This document shows, one piece after another, positions 34,771-43,204 of a stretch of 64,000 bases of DNA. Made by a program: the position numbers and the translations under genes. The stretch is taken from contig NZ_JNYV01000004.1 of the NCBI RefSeq assembly GCF_000717275.1, forward strand, positions 248,001-312,000, written 5' to 3'. Positions within the stretch are counted from its first letter, which is position 1, and the number at the start of each line of letters is the position of its first letter. Source of the stretch: Kitasatospora arboriphila (lineage in GTDB: Bacteria; Actinomycetota; Actinomycetes; Mycobacteriales; Mycobacteriaceae). Under the pieces are notes generated by a model that was not told the DNA's origin, ran no database searches, and saw only the letters and a list, made by a program, of their open reading frames with translations.

Positions 34771-36237
34771 TTATGCTGGTGCCGCGATGGCTTTGAGTTC
34801 CAGGTATTCTTCGAATCCGGCAACGCCCATCTCGCGTCCGATGCCGGATTGCTTGTAGCCGCCGAACGGCACGTCGGCGCCGTACCAGATACCACCGTTG
34901 ATGCTCATCGTCCCGGTGCGGACACCGTCGACAACGTGCTGGATGCGCTCGGGGTCGGTGCCCCACACAGCACCGGACAGGCCGTAGGGGGAATCGTTGG
35001 CGATGTTGATCGCGTCGTCGTCGCCGTCGTGGGGGATGATCACGAGCACGGGGCCGAAGATCTCTTCTTGCGCAACACGTGCGGAGTTCTCGACCCCCGA
35101 GATCAGGGTGGGCTCGATGTAGTAGCCCTTCTCTTTGTCCGCGGGCCTGCCGCCGCCGATCTCGATGGTGCCGCCCTCGTCGCGCGCCAGTTTCAAGTAG
35201 CCCTCGACGCGGTCTCGCTGCGTCGCGGAGATGACCGGACCGCAGATGGTGCCGGCATCGGTGGGATCTCCGGCAGGTAATCCCGCCATCGAATCACGGG
35301 TCAGCGCAATGGCTTCGTCGTACTTCTCGCGGGGGACCAGCAGCCGGGTGGTCAACGCGCAGCCCTGGCCCGCATGGGTGACGACGGAGAACCCGGCCAT
35401 CGAGCAGGCCGATGCGAGGTCGGCGTCGTCGAGTACGATGAACGCCGACTTGCCGCCGAGTTCGAGGAAGACGCGCTTGAGGCTGTCGGCAGCTGCCGCC
35501 ATCACCTTCTTGCCGGTTGCGGTGGAGCCCGTGAACGAGACGATGTCGACGCGGGGATCGCTCGAAAGTACCGCTCCCACCGAGTGATCGCTCGAGGTGA
35601 CGATGTTGATCACGCCAGCTGGGATGTCGGTTTCCTCGGCGATGACCTTGCCGACGAGTGCCGCGCACCAAGGGGTGTCGGGGGCGGGCTTGAGCACCAC
35701 CGTGCAACCGGCGGCCAGCGCGGGGCCGATCTTCGCGAAGTTGATCTGGTGCGGGAAGTTCCACGGCGTGATGGCGCCGACCACACCGGCGGCCTCACGC
35801 TGCACGCGCCGCTGGGTTTTGATGCCCATCGGCTTGGCCCGACCGAGGTCGCTTTCCCATTCGTAGCTCTCGGCGAGGTCGGCGAGCCAGCCGAGATCGT
35901 TGATCGGTCCCTCGAGCTGTGGCCCGGAGGTGAGAAAGTGTGGCGCGCCCACCTCGGCGATGGTGATCTCGCGGAGCTCTTCGATGTGGCCCTGCAAGGC
36001 GTCACGGAGCTGTCGCAGGCACTTCGCCCGGAAGGCGTGATCGTGGCGCCAGGTGGTGGTGTCGAATGCCGTGCGCGCGGCGGCGATGGCGGCCTCCATG
36101 TCGGCGACGGTGCCGTCGGCGGCCTGCCCGATCACCTCCTCGGTGGCCGGGTTGATGATGTCGAAAGTGCCACCGGAACCGGGTACGAGCTTCCCGTCGA
36201 TGAGCAGCTCAGAGCTGGTTTCTGGCTTCAGCGCCAT
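34771..36237 (-). CDS. Aldehyde dehydrogenase (AldA-like, Rv0768 type)
   Basis: The 488-aa enzyme has the NAD-binding PWNFPHQINFAKIGPALAAG, GSTATGKKV, the catalytic Glu in LELGGKSAFIVLDDAD and the catalytic Cys in AGQGCALTTR. Length is normal. A very strong AGAAGGAGG ribosome site precedes the ATG. It leads the minus-strand operon and is divergent from TetR and the P450 genes, matching aldA next to the CYP123/CYP51 operon in M. tuberculosis. It would oxidise an aldehyde formed by the P450s or dehydrogenases. Confidence 0.9.
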   Translation of the reverse strand: MALKPETSSELLIDGKLVPGSGGTFDIINPATEEVIGQAADGTVADMEAAIAAARTAFDTTTWRHDHAFRAKCLRQLRDALQGHIEELREITIAEVGAPHFLTSGPQLEGPINDLGWLADLAESYEWESDLGRAKPMGIKTQRRVQREAAGVVGAITPWNFPHQINFAKIGPALAAGCTVVLKPAPDTPWCAALVGKVIAEETDIPAGVINIVTSSDHSVGAVLSSDPRVDIVSFTGSTATGKKVMAAAADSLKRVFLELGGKSAFIVLDDADLASACSMAGFSVVTHAGQGCALTTRLLVPREKYDEAIALTRDSMAGLPAGDPTDAGTICGPVISATQRDRVEGYLKLARDEGGTIEIGGGRPADKEKGYYIEPTLISGVENSARVAQEEIFGPVLVIIPHDGDDDAINIANDSPYGLSGAVWGTDPERIQHVVDGVRTGTMSINGGIWYGADVPFGGYKQSGIGREMGVAGFEEYLELKAIAAPA

Positions 36238-36256
36238 TGCTGGTCGCCTCCTTCTG

Positions 36257-36266
36257 GACACGTGTC
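36257..36266. promoter_or_regulatory. Palindrome GACACGTGTC in the ALDH/TetR divergent promoter
   Basis: A perfect 10-bp palindrome, extended imperfectly as TGGACACGTGTCTGG, sits immediately upstream of the plus-strand -35 element. It lies about 20 bp upstream of the ALDH ATG on the other strand. It is the likely operator for the adjacent TetR regulator, covering both promoters. Confidence 0.5.
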
Positions 36267-36295
36267 TGGACTCGAGTATGAACCTAGTGTAATGT
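36267..36295 (+). promoter_or_regulatory. Promoter of the TetR-P450 operon (leaderless candidate)
   Basis: TGGACT (36267-36272) and TAATGT (36290-36295) are spaced by 17 bp. The start site would fall at about 36302-36304, on or next to the ATG at 36304. That predicts a leaderless mRNA, common in Mycobacteriales and consistent with the lack of a ribosome site. Confidence 0.5.
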
Positions 36296-36303
36296 CAGCG
36301 TCC

Positions 36304-36894
36304 ATGTCCAGTCCGGTTTCTTTCGAATCCACTCGCCGGCGGCTGACGACCGCTCAGGCGGAGACCGTCAACCGGTTGACCGCCGCGGCGGTGGAGGTGT
36401 TGCGGGAAGTCGGATACGACGCCTTGACCGTGCGATCGGTGGCCAAGCGCGCGGGCGTCGCGCCGGCCACGGCCTACACGTACTTCAGTTCCAAGGGGCA
36501 TGTGGTGGCCGAGCTCTTCTGGCGCCGGCTGGCCGAGGGGATCGCCGACCCCGACCCCTCGCTGCCCAGAACCGAACGGGTTGTCACCCAATTGCGTTCG
36601 GTGGCGTTGGCCGTCGAGGACGACACCCATCTGGCCCGTGCTGTGACCGCGTCGCTTCTGGGCTCGGATCCGGATGTGGAGCACCTCCGGTTGCGGATCG
36701 GCGTGCTGATCCGGCAACGACTGGCCACCGCCCTCGGCGGCGATCCCGAGGCCCCTGAGAACGAGGCGCTGCTCGAGGCGCTCGAAATGCTGTACTCCGG
36801 CGCGCTGGTGCGTGCCGGCATGGGATACGAAACCTATTCCGCCATCGCCGACCGGCTCGACGCGGCGGCACGACTACTGCTGGAGAACCGATGA
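36304..36894 (+). CDS. TetR family transcriptional regulator (Rv0767c type)
   Basis: This 196-aa regulator has the HTH VRSVAKRAGVAPATAYTYFSSKGHVVAELFWRRL and a helical C-terminal domain ending in LYSGALVRAGMGYETY. It is the first gene of the P450 operon and overlaps the CYP start (ATGA). Another ATG four codons upstream (36292) lies inside the -10 element, so 36304 is preferred. It is paralogous to the TetR at 25648. It probably represses the ALDH and P450 operons, with an unknown lipid-like ligand. Confidence 0.83.
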   Translation: MSSPVSFESTRRRLTTAQAETVNRLTAAAVEVLREVGYDALTVRSVAKRAGVAPATAYTYFSSKGHVVAELFWRRLAEGIADPDPSLPRTERVVTQLRSVALAVEDDTHLARAVTASLLGSDPDVEHLRLRIGVLIRQRLATALGGDPEAPENEALLEALEMLYSGALVRAGMGYETYSAIADRLDAAARLLLENR

Positions 36895-38114
36895 CCACAG
36901 GTATGCAGACCCGGGTCCCGTTCGACCCCTACGACTACAACTTCCACGAAGACCCCTATCCCACGTATGCCCGCTTGCGCGCCGAGGCGCCGGTGTACCA
37001 CAACGCGGACATGGACTTCTGGGCGTTCGCCAAGCACGAGGACGTACGCAACGGGTTCCGCGATGCGGTGCGGTTGTCCAACAGCTGGGGTGTGTCGATG
37101 GACCCGGCCGCCTACGGCCCCGATGCGCACAAGTCGATGTCGTTCCTTGCCCTGGACGACCCGAAGCACATGCGTATCCGCAAACTGGTCTCCAAGGGCT
37201 TCACGCCCAAGCGGGTCGCGGAGCTGGGTGACCGGATCGCCGAACTGACCCAACAACACTGGAGTCGCTGCCTGGAGATGGGGGAGTTCGATTACGTCAC
37301 CGAGTTCGCCGGTCTGCTGCCGATGGATGTGGTGTCGGAGTTGCTCGACGTGCCGGTGGCCGACCGCGCCCATCTGCGTACCCAGTCCGACCTGCTGATC
37401 CACCGCGAAGAGGGCGTCTTCGATGTTCCCGAGGCTGCGGTGCTCGCCTACTTCGAGCTGACCCGCTACTACACCGAGCTGCTCGTCGAGCGCCGCAAGA
37501 AGCCGGGCACCGACCTGGTGTCCGCCCTCCTCGACGCCGAGGTACTCGACGACGAGACCGGTGAGAAGACCAGGCTCACCGAGGACGAGATCATCGGGTT
37601 CATGATCCTGATGATCGTCGCAGGCAACGAGACGACCACCAAATTGCTTGCGAATGCGGTGTATTGGGGATGGCGGTTCCCCGATCAGCTCGCGATACCG
37701 ATGGCCGATCCCGAGGCCGTGCCCCAGTGGACCGAAGAGACCCTGAGGTACGACAACTCCACCCAGATCGTCGTCCGCCGGGTCATGGAGGACGTCGAGT
37801 ACGGCGGCTACACCATCCCAGCCGGTCAGCGTGTGCTCTTGCTCCTGGGCTCGGCGAACCGCGACGAGGACGTATTCGAGAACCCCGACAACTACGACAT
37901 CACCAGGGACAGCTCGCAGGCCCTGACCAGCTTCGGCCTCGGCACCCACTTCTGCCTCGGCGCACACCTCGCGCGGCTGGAAGCCAATGTCGCACTGGGA
38001 CAGATCGTCAAGTCGATCGACCAGATCGACATCGACATCGAGAACGCCGCCCGGGTGCACTCGGTCAACGTCCGCGGGTTCGCGGCCCTGCCCATGAAAG
38101 TGAAGGTGCGCTGA
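36891..38114 (+). CDS. Cytochrome P450 (CYP123-like)
   Basis: The 407-aa P450 shows the I-helix AGNETT at about 244-249, the K-helix EETLR, and the heme loop FGLGTHFCLG with Cys355 as thiolate ligand. All key residues are intact and the length is typical of soluble bacterial class I P450s. By synteny and order (TetR, P450, SDR, CYP51, ferredoxin) it corresponds to CYP123 of M. tuberculosis, whose substrate is unknown. Electrons would come from the ferredoxin at 40270 plus a reductase encoded elsewhere. Confidence 0.88.
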   Translation: MTTGMQTRVPFDPYDYNFHEDPYPTYARLRAEAPVYHNADMDFWAFAKHEDVRNGFRDAVRLSNSWGVSMDPAAYGPDAHKSMSFLALDDPKHMRIRKLVSKGFTPKRVAELGDRIAELTQQHWSRCLEMGEFDYVTEFAGLLPMDVVSELLDVPVADRAHLRTQSDLLIHREEGVFDVPEAAVLAYFELTRYYTELLVERRKKPGTDLVSALLDAEVLDDETGEKTRLTEDEIIGFMILMIVAGNETTTKLLANAVYWGWRFPDQLAIPMADPEAVPQWTEETLRYDNSTQIVVRRVMEDVEYGGYTIPAGQRVLLLLGSANRDEDVFENPDNYDITRDSSQALTSFGLGTHFCLGAHLARLEANVALGQIVKSIDQIDIDIENAARVHSVNVRGFAALPMKVKVR

Positions 38115-38908
38115 TGCCACGGTTCCCCGGACACCCAGAACGCAGGCCGGTGGTCGTCGCCGGTGCCTCGTCCGGCATCGGCGCTGCGACGGCCGTCATG
38201 CTCGGCGCGGCCGGCTATCCGGTGGCATTGGGCGCCCGGCGGGTGCAGAAGTCACAGGAGTTCGCCGACCAGATCAACGAAGCGGGTGGCGAGGCGATCG
38301 CCCTGCCGCTCGACATCACCGATGCCGACTCGATCGACGAGTTCGTCACCAAGGCCGAAGCCCAGCTGGGTCCCATCGAGGTGGCCGTGTCCGGTGCCGG
38401 TGACCTGGAACCGGGACGCTCGTTCGAGGTGTCCACCGACGACTTCGCCGCGCAGGTGAACATCCACCTGTTCGGTGCGCAACGTCTGTACCGCAGGCTG
38501 ATTCCCGAGATGATCGGCCGCAAACGTGGTGATTTCGTCTTTATCAGCTCCGATGTGGTGGTGTCGCCGCGTCCGCAGATGGGCGCCTACGTGGCCGCGA
38601 AGTGTGGTGTCGAAGGACTCGCCGAGGTCGCCAGGATGGAACTCGAGGGCACGGGTGTGCGCGCCAGTCTCGTTCGTCCCGGCCAGGTGATGACCGGGAT
38701 GGGGATGAACTTCTCGCCCGAGGTCGCCGAATCGGTGCTCAACGATTGGATTCCGTGGGGCCTGGCCCGACACGGCAACTTCCTCAAGCCCGTTCATCTG
38801 GCCACCGCGGTCACAACCATCGTTTCAATGCCTCGGGGTGCACACATGCGCCTGGTCGAGGTCGAGGCCGAAGCCCCGGTCGCTCGTACTGAAGGAGACA
38901 GCAAATGA
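38114..38908 (+). CDS. SDR family oxidoreductase (Rv0765c type)
   Basis: The 264-aa SDR has VVAGASSGIGAATAVML, LDITDADS, VSGAGDLEPG in place of the NNAG element, SSDVVVS, and YVAAK as the catalytic Tyr-x3-Lys. It lies between two P450 genes, sharing one base with the first (TGATG) and four with the second (ATGA). This placement suggests oxidation of a hydroxylated P450 product. The NNAG element is changed to SGAG, which may alter NAD binding slightly. Confidence 0.85.
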   Translation: MPRFPGHPERRPVVVAGASSGIGAATAVMLGAAGYPVALGARRVQKSQEFADQINEAGGEAIALPLDITDADSIDEFVTKAEAQLGPIEVAVSGAGDLEPGRSFEVSTDDFAAQVNIHLFGAQRLYRRLIPEMIGRKRGDFVFISSDVVVSPRPQMGAYVAAKCGVEGLAEVARMELEGTGVRASLVRPGQVMTGMGMNFSPEVAESVLNDWIPWGLARHGNFLKPVHLATAVTTIVSMPRGAHMRLVEVEAEAPVARTEGDSK

Positions 38909-40254
38909 CACTGACCAAGCCCAAGCGCGTATCCGGTGGCGACGGCGAGCACGGCCATCTCGACGAGTTGTCCACCGATCCCATCGGCCTGTTCAAGAGG
39001 GTCCGGGAAGAATGCGGCGACGTCGGGATCTTCCAGCTCGCCGACCGCGAGGTCGCGCTGGTCTCGGGCGCCGCGGCCAACGAGGCCTTCTTCCGTGCAT
39101 CGGAAGAGGACCTGGACCAGGCGGCGGCCTACCCCTTCATGACGCCCATCTTCGGTGAGGGTGTGGTGTTCGATGCCAGCCCCGAACGGCGTTCGGAGAT
39201 GCTCCACAATCAGGCGCTCAAGGGTGCCCACATGAAGAACCACGCCGTCACGATCCCGCTCGAGGTCGAGCGCATGATCGCCGACTGGGGTGACGAGGGC
39301 GAGATCGATCTGCTCGAGTTCTTCGCCGAACTGACCATCTACACGTCGTCGACCTGCCTGGTGGGCAAGAAGTTCCGCGAACAGCTCGACGGCAGGTTCG
39401 CGCATCTCTACCACGACCTCGAGAAGGGCACCGACCCGATCGCGTACGTCGATGCCCATGCCGACATCGAGAGTTTCCGCAAGCGTGACGCCGCCCGCGA
39501 GGGACTGGTCGCCCTGGTCCAGGAGATCATGGACACCCGCATCGCCGAGCCGGACGAGAGCGACGACAAGGACCTGCTCGACGTCCTGGTCTCGATTCGC
39601 GACGAGGAGGGCAACCTCCGGTTCACCGCGGACACCATCACCGGGATCTTCATCTCGATGATGTTCGCCGGACACCACACCACGTCCGGCACCGCCGCCT
39701 GGACGTTGATCGAACTGCTGCGCCACCCTGACTACATGAAGCAGGTCACCGACGAGCTCGACGAGATCTACTCCGGTGGTGCCGAATACAGCTTCGGGGC
39801 GATGCGTCAGATCCCCAAGTTGGAGTCGGCGCTCAAAGAAGCGTTGCGGTTGCACCCTCCGCTGATCGTGTTGATGCGCGTGGTCCAGAACGAGTTCATC
39901 GTCGAGGACTTCGAGATCACCGCCGGCCAGACCATTGCCGCGTCGCCTGCCATCTCCAACCGGTTGCCGGAAGACTTCCCGAACCCGGACAGCTTCGACC
40001 CGGACCGCTACCTCGAACCCCGTCAGGAAGATCTCGCCAACCGGTGGACGTGGATTCCCTTCGGTGCCGGCAGGCACCGTTGCGTCGGCGCGCAGTTCGC
40101 CATCATGCAGCTCAAGGCGATCTTCTCCGTGCTGCTGCAGAACTATGAGTTCGAGATGAGCCAGCCGTCCGAGTCGTACAAGAACGATCACTCGAAAATG
40201 GTTGTGCAGCTGGCCCAGCCGTGCAAGGTGAAGTACCGCAAGCGCGCTCGCTGA
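38905..40254 (+). CDS. cyp51: Sterol 14-alpha-demethylase CYP51
   Basis: The 449-aa P450 closely matches M. tuberculosis CYP51 from memory, including RVSGGDGEHGHLDEL, AYPFMTPIFGEGVVFDASPE, ELTIYTSS, FAGHHTT (254-260) and a heme loop FGAGRHRCVG with Cys393. The very conserved WTWIPFGAGRHRCVGAQFA and NDHSKMVVQLAQP blocks leave little doubt about the family. It oxidatively removes the 14-alpha-methyl group of sterols in vitro. The biological role in actinobacteria without sterol synthesis is unresolved. It is followed 15 bp later by its ferredoxin. Confidence 0.95.
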   Translation: MTLTKPKRVSGGDGEHGHLDELSTDPIGLFKRVREECGDVGIFQLADREVALVSGAAANEAFFRASEEDLDQAAAYPFMTPIFGEGVVFDASPERRSEMLHNQALKGAHMKNHAVTIPLEVERMIADWGDEGEIDLLEFFAELTIYTSSTCLVGKKFREQLDGRFAHLYHDLEKGTDPIAYVDAHADIESFRKRDAAREGLVALVQEIMDTRIAEPDESDDKDLLDVLVSIRDEEGNLRFTADTITGIFISMMFAGHHTTSGTAAWTLIELLRHPDYMKQVTDELDEIYSGGAEYSFGAMRQIPKLESALKEALRLHPPLIVLMRVVQNEFIVEDFEITAGQTIAASPAISNRLPEDFPNPDSFDPDRYLEPRQEDLANRWTWIPFGAGRHRCVGAQFAIMQLKAIFSVLLQNYEFEMSQPSESYKNDHSKMVVQLAQPCKVKYRKRAR

Positions 40255-40269
40255 AGACGGGAGCAGCCG

Positions 40270-40461
40270 ATGAGAATCGAAGTCGACCTGGATCTGTGCC
40301 AGGGACACGCAATGTGCGAGATGGAAGCGCCGGAGATCTTCGAAGCTGAACGTGAATCGGTGAATCTCCTTGACCCGCAACCGGATGACAGTCATTTGGA
40401 GGACGTGAAGCGCGCTGTGCGTTACTGTCCCACTCAGGCCCTCAAGATCATTGAAGAATGA
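40270..40461 (+). CDS. 3Fe-4S ferredoxin
   Basis: The 63-aa ferredoxin has C10-x2-H13-x2-C16 and a distal C53-P54. A His replaces the second Cys of a 4Fe-4S motif, as in the CYP51-linked ferredoxin Rv0763c. It would donate electrons to CYP51 and perhaps to the CYP123-like enzyme. The gene lies directly downstream of cyp51 and has a GGAG-type ribosome site nine bases before the ATG. Confidence 0.93.
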   Translation: MRIEVDLDLCQGHAMCEMEAPEIFEAERESVNLLDPQPDDSHLEDVKRAVRYCPTQALKIIEE

Positions 40462-40476
40462 AAGTTGGTTATTTCC

Positions 40477-41028
40477 ATGGCATTTGATCGCGCTGAGCTC
40501 GACGAGATGGTCGAGCGCTGGCTGCAGGGGAACGTCGACTGCGAGAAAGCCGGCGACTGGCGTCCACTTGCGGAGTTCTACACCGAAGACGCCACATACG
40601 GCTGGAATTATGGCGCCAAGCATGACTTCATGGCGGTCGGTCGAGATGAGATCCGTGACTACGCGATCGGCTACGAGATGGACGGTCTCGACGGGTGGAC
40701 CTACCCCTACCAGACGTGGGTGATCGATGAGAAGACCGGCGACATGCTCGGACTGTGGAAGCAGATCTTCGAGGCCACCCGCCCTGATGGTTCGCACTAT
40801 GGGCTGGAAGGGATTCAGGGCAGCTGGTTCAAGTACGCCGGCGATTTCAAGTGGGGTTGGCAGCGAGACTTCTTCGACTACGGCAACGTCACCGCACTGT
40901 TCATGGAGATGATGACCGACGGCGTGATGAGCAAGGGAATGCAGGGCCGCATCGACCGGGTCGTCAACGCCAAGGAGTTGCTGCCAGGGTGGTACCCCCT
41001 CGGCAAGACTCCAGTTCCGATGTGGTGA
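40477..41028 (+). CDS. NTF2-like/SnoaL-like protein (Rv0762c type)
   Basis: The 183-aa product begins MAFDRAELDEMVERWLQGNV and has the cone-shaped NTF2-like pattern with FYTEDATYGWNYG and WKQIFEATRPDG. Members can be isomerases, hydratases or non-enzymatic binders. By position behind the ferredoxin it corresponds to Rv0762c. The ATG at 40477 was preferred over one 4 codons upstream because the family N-terminus fits better. No ribosome site is strong at either. Confidence 0.75.
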   Translation: MAFDRAELDEMVERWLQGNVDCEKAGDWRPLAEFYTEDATYGWNYGAKHDFMAVGRDEIRDYAIGYEMDGLDGWTYPYQTWVIDEKTGDMLGLWKQIFEATRPDGSHYGLEGIQGSWFKYAGDFKWGWQRDFFDYGNVTALFMEMMTDGVMSKGMQGRIDRVVNAKELLPGWYPLGKTPVPMW

Positions 41029-41035
41029 CCGGCAG

Positions 41036-42292
41036 ATGTCATACGCGGACCTGAGTCGCACCCAGCTGGCCAAGCTTGTGCCAGAACTACTGCTGTCCGG
41101 CCAATTGATCGACCGGTCCGGAATGGCGCACTGCATAGCCGCTTTCGGTCGCGAGACCATGGCGCAGATCGCGATCGAGGAGTGGATGGCGGCAAGTCCG
41201 GTCTACACCGGACGGATGCGAACCGCTCTGCAGATCGACGGCGACGGCGTGGCGGACATGTTCAAATGCCTGCAGCTCGACATCGGCGCACCACCTCAGT
41301 TCATGGACTTCCGATACACGATCTTCGACAAGTATCACGGCGAGTTCGTCCTCAACCACTGCGGCGCGTTGATGGACGTGGAGCCGATGGGCGACGACTA
41401 CGTGACCTCGATGTGCCACGACATCGAAGACCCCACCTTCGACGCCACCGCGATCGCCACCAACCGGCGGGCACGGATTCGCCCGATTCACCGGCCACCT
41501 CGCCGTCCGGCGGATCAGCACCCCCACTGCGCGTGGACGGTCACCATCGAGCCGGACCGCGAAGAGCTACCGCTGCCTCCCGAATCCATCGAGATGTCCA
41601 AGACGCAGGCTGCGAAGATCGAACTGTCGCCGATCGACCCGGAAAGCGAGGGCCACGGAGACTACGTCGGGCCGGTCTGGGAAGACCTGCGTTTCGAGGA
41701 CTGGTCCCACTCGGCCCTGGTGCGTATCGCCGAAGAGGTTGCACTGCAACACCATCTGCTGGCGTTGGGCTTTCTGATGTCGGTGCGGGGCAAGACCGAC
41801 GAAGCCAAGGCAGCCGAAATCTTCCGCAAGCAGTTGACGGGGATATCCGGTCTGACGGCCGATCGGTTGCGAAAATGCCTGGGCCTCGGACAGGGTGCCG
41901 AGGATCTGGCCGCGGTACTGCGGGTACATCCGATCCTCGGTCCTGATCAGTACGCAGGCACCGAGGTGTCGGTGCACGGCACGGGGGAGTCCGCCATCGT
42001 CCGGCTGCGTATCCCTGCCGATTCCAGTGCGGTCGCCGACGGCGGCTGGCTGGCACACATCGATCCAGACCATCTCGAACCGGTCCTGGCAATGGCCACC
42101 GGCGTGGATCTCACCTGGTCGGCGGTGACCGGTTACCGCGACGGTGGCGACGTGGTGGTCGAGATCGCACACGCCGAAGCCATCAAGGAACTCGGCGAGG
42201 TCGCCATCGCGCGATTCAGTGGCGGATCCACCTTCGAGTTCGCCGATCGAGGTATCCCGCTGTCGATCACGCCGGTCAGCTCGGGCGCCTGA
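41036..42292 (+). CDS. Conserved hypothetical protein of unknown function
   Basis: I do not recognise a named domain in this 418-aa protein. The N-terminal 165 residues start MSYADLSRTQLAKLVPELLL and hold conserved-looking blocks IGAPPQFMDFRYTIFDKYHG, NHCGALMDVEPMGDDYV, MCHDIEDPTFDATA and HPHCAWTV. These are rich in Cys, His and acidic residues, possibly a metal or small-molecule site. A C-terminal half (about 195-418) looks independent, with QHHLLALGFLMS. I believe related mycobacterial proteins exist, all hypothetical. It is 7 bp behind the NTF2-like gene and thus likely works in the CYP51 operon. Confidence 0.6.
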   Translation: MSYADLSRTQLAKLVPELLLSGQLIDRSGMAHCIAAFGRETMAQIAIEEWMAASPVYTGRMRTALQIDGDGVADMFKCLQLDIGAPPQFMDFRYTIFDKYHGEFVLNHCGALMDVEPMGDDYVTSMCHDIEDPTFDATAIATNRRARIRPIHRPPRRPADQHPHCAWTVTIEPDREELPLPPESIEMSKTQAAKIELSPIDPESEGHGDYVGPVWEDLRFEDWSHSALVRIAEEVALQHHLLALGFLMSVRGKTDEAKAAEIFRKQLTGISGLTADRLRKCLGLGQGAEDLAAVLRVHPILGPDQYAGTEVSVHGTGESAIVRLRIPADSSAVADGGWLAHIDPDHLEPVLAMATGVDLTWSAVTGYRDGGDVVVEIAHAEAIKELGEVAIARFSGGSTFEFADRGIPLSITPVSSGA

Positions 42293-42297
42293 CCTCC

Positions 42298-43170
42298 GTG
42301 GCCGAACAGCATCTCTCCGGCAAGTGCGTGGTGATCGCCGGTTCGAGCCGGGGAATCGGTCGCGCCGTGGCCGAACGCCTTGTCGCCGAGGGTGCATCGG
42401 TGGTGATCAACGGACGCGACGGTGACGTGGCCTCCCGCGTCGCCGCCGATCTGAGGGACCGCGGCGGCGCTGCTGTGGCGGTTGCCGGTTCTGCGGCCGA
42501 TGACGGCGTCGCCGAAGCACTGATTGCGGCATCGACCGACGGCTTCGGCGGTCTGGATGCGGTGATCAACTGCGCGGGGATCGCCGAACCCGAACAGTCG
42601 TCGATCCTCACCATGTCGACTGCCGACTTCCGCGCGCAGCTCGACGCCCACCTGCTGAGCACTTTCGAGTTGGCTCGGGTGGCAGCGCCGATCCTGTCCC
42701 GGCAGGGTCACGGGACGATTGTGGCCACGGGCTCGGCGGCCGCTGCCGGCAACTTCGGTGGCACCGGATATCCGGCGGCCAAGGGCGGCGTGAACGGACT
42801 GGCACTGTCGCTGGCCGCGGACCTGAAGCCGCACGGCGTCCGCGTCAACGTCATCTGTCCCGGTGGGAGAACACGGCTGTCGACCGGTGCCGGCTACGAA
42901 GCGCACATCAGGGGTCTCTTCGAGCGCGGGCTGCTCGACGAGTTCACCCGTGACGCCGCGCTCGATCCGGCACCGCCGGACTACGTGGCCCCGCTGTACG
43001 CCTACCTGGTGAGTGATCTGGCGTCCGAGGTCACCGGCCAGATATTCAGTGCAGCAGGAGGATTCATCGGCCGATACCCGGCTTTCGAGCCTGCTTTCGT
43101 GGCGTATCGCGGACACCAGGACGAACCGCCCTACACATTGCCGGAGTTACGTCGACTCGTTCCCGACTGA
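42298..43170 (+). CDS. SDR family oxidoreductase
   Basis: The 290-aa SDR has VIAGSSRGIGRAVAERL, INGRDGDVAS, VINCAGIAEP, TGSAAAAG and YPAAK as Tyr-x3-Lys, with an unusual RVNVICPGGRTRLST where NxxxPG is expected. It starts with GTG 5 bases after the hypothetical protein's stop. The C-terminal 30 residues (RYPAFEPAFVAYRGHQDEPP) extend beyond the classical SDR length. Context places it in the same putative lipid or sterol-like pathway as the CYP genes. Confidence 0.82.
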   Translation: MAEQHLSGKCVVIAGSSRGIGRAVAERLVAEGASVVINGRDGDVASRVAADLRDRGGAAVAVAGSAADDGVAEALIAASTDGFGGLDAVINCAGIAEPEQSSILTMSTADFRAQLDAHLLSTFELARVAAPILSRQGHGTIVATGSAAAAGNFGGTGYPAAKGGVNGLALSLAADLKPHGVRVNVICPGGRTRLSTGAGYEAHIRGLFERGLLDEFTRDAALDPAPPDYVAPLYAYLVSDLASEVTGQIFSAAGGFIGRYPAFEPAFVAYRGHQDEPPYTLPELRRLVPD

Positions 43171-43204
43171 TCTGCGTGGGCAACGGTCGTGATAGGCAGT
43201 GGTC

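Noticed and set aside
38794..41160. 788-codon antisense frame across CYP51 and ferredoxin
   Set aside because: It overlaps three well-supported genes fully and has no recognisable motif. It is a codon-bias artefact.
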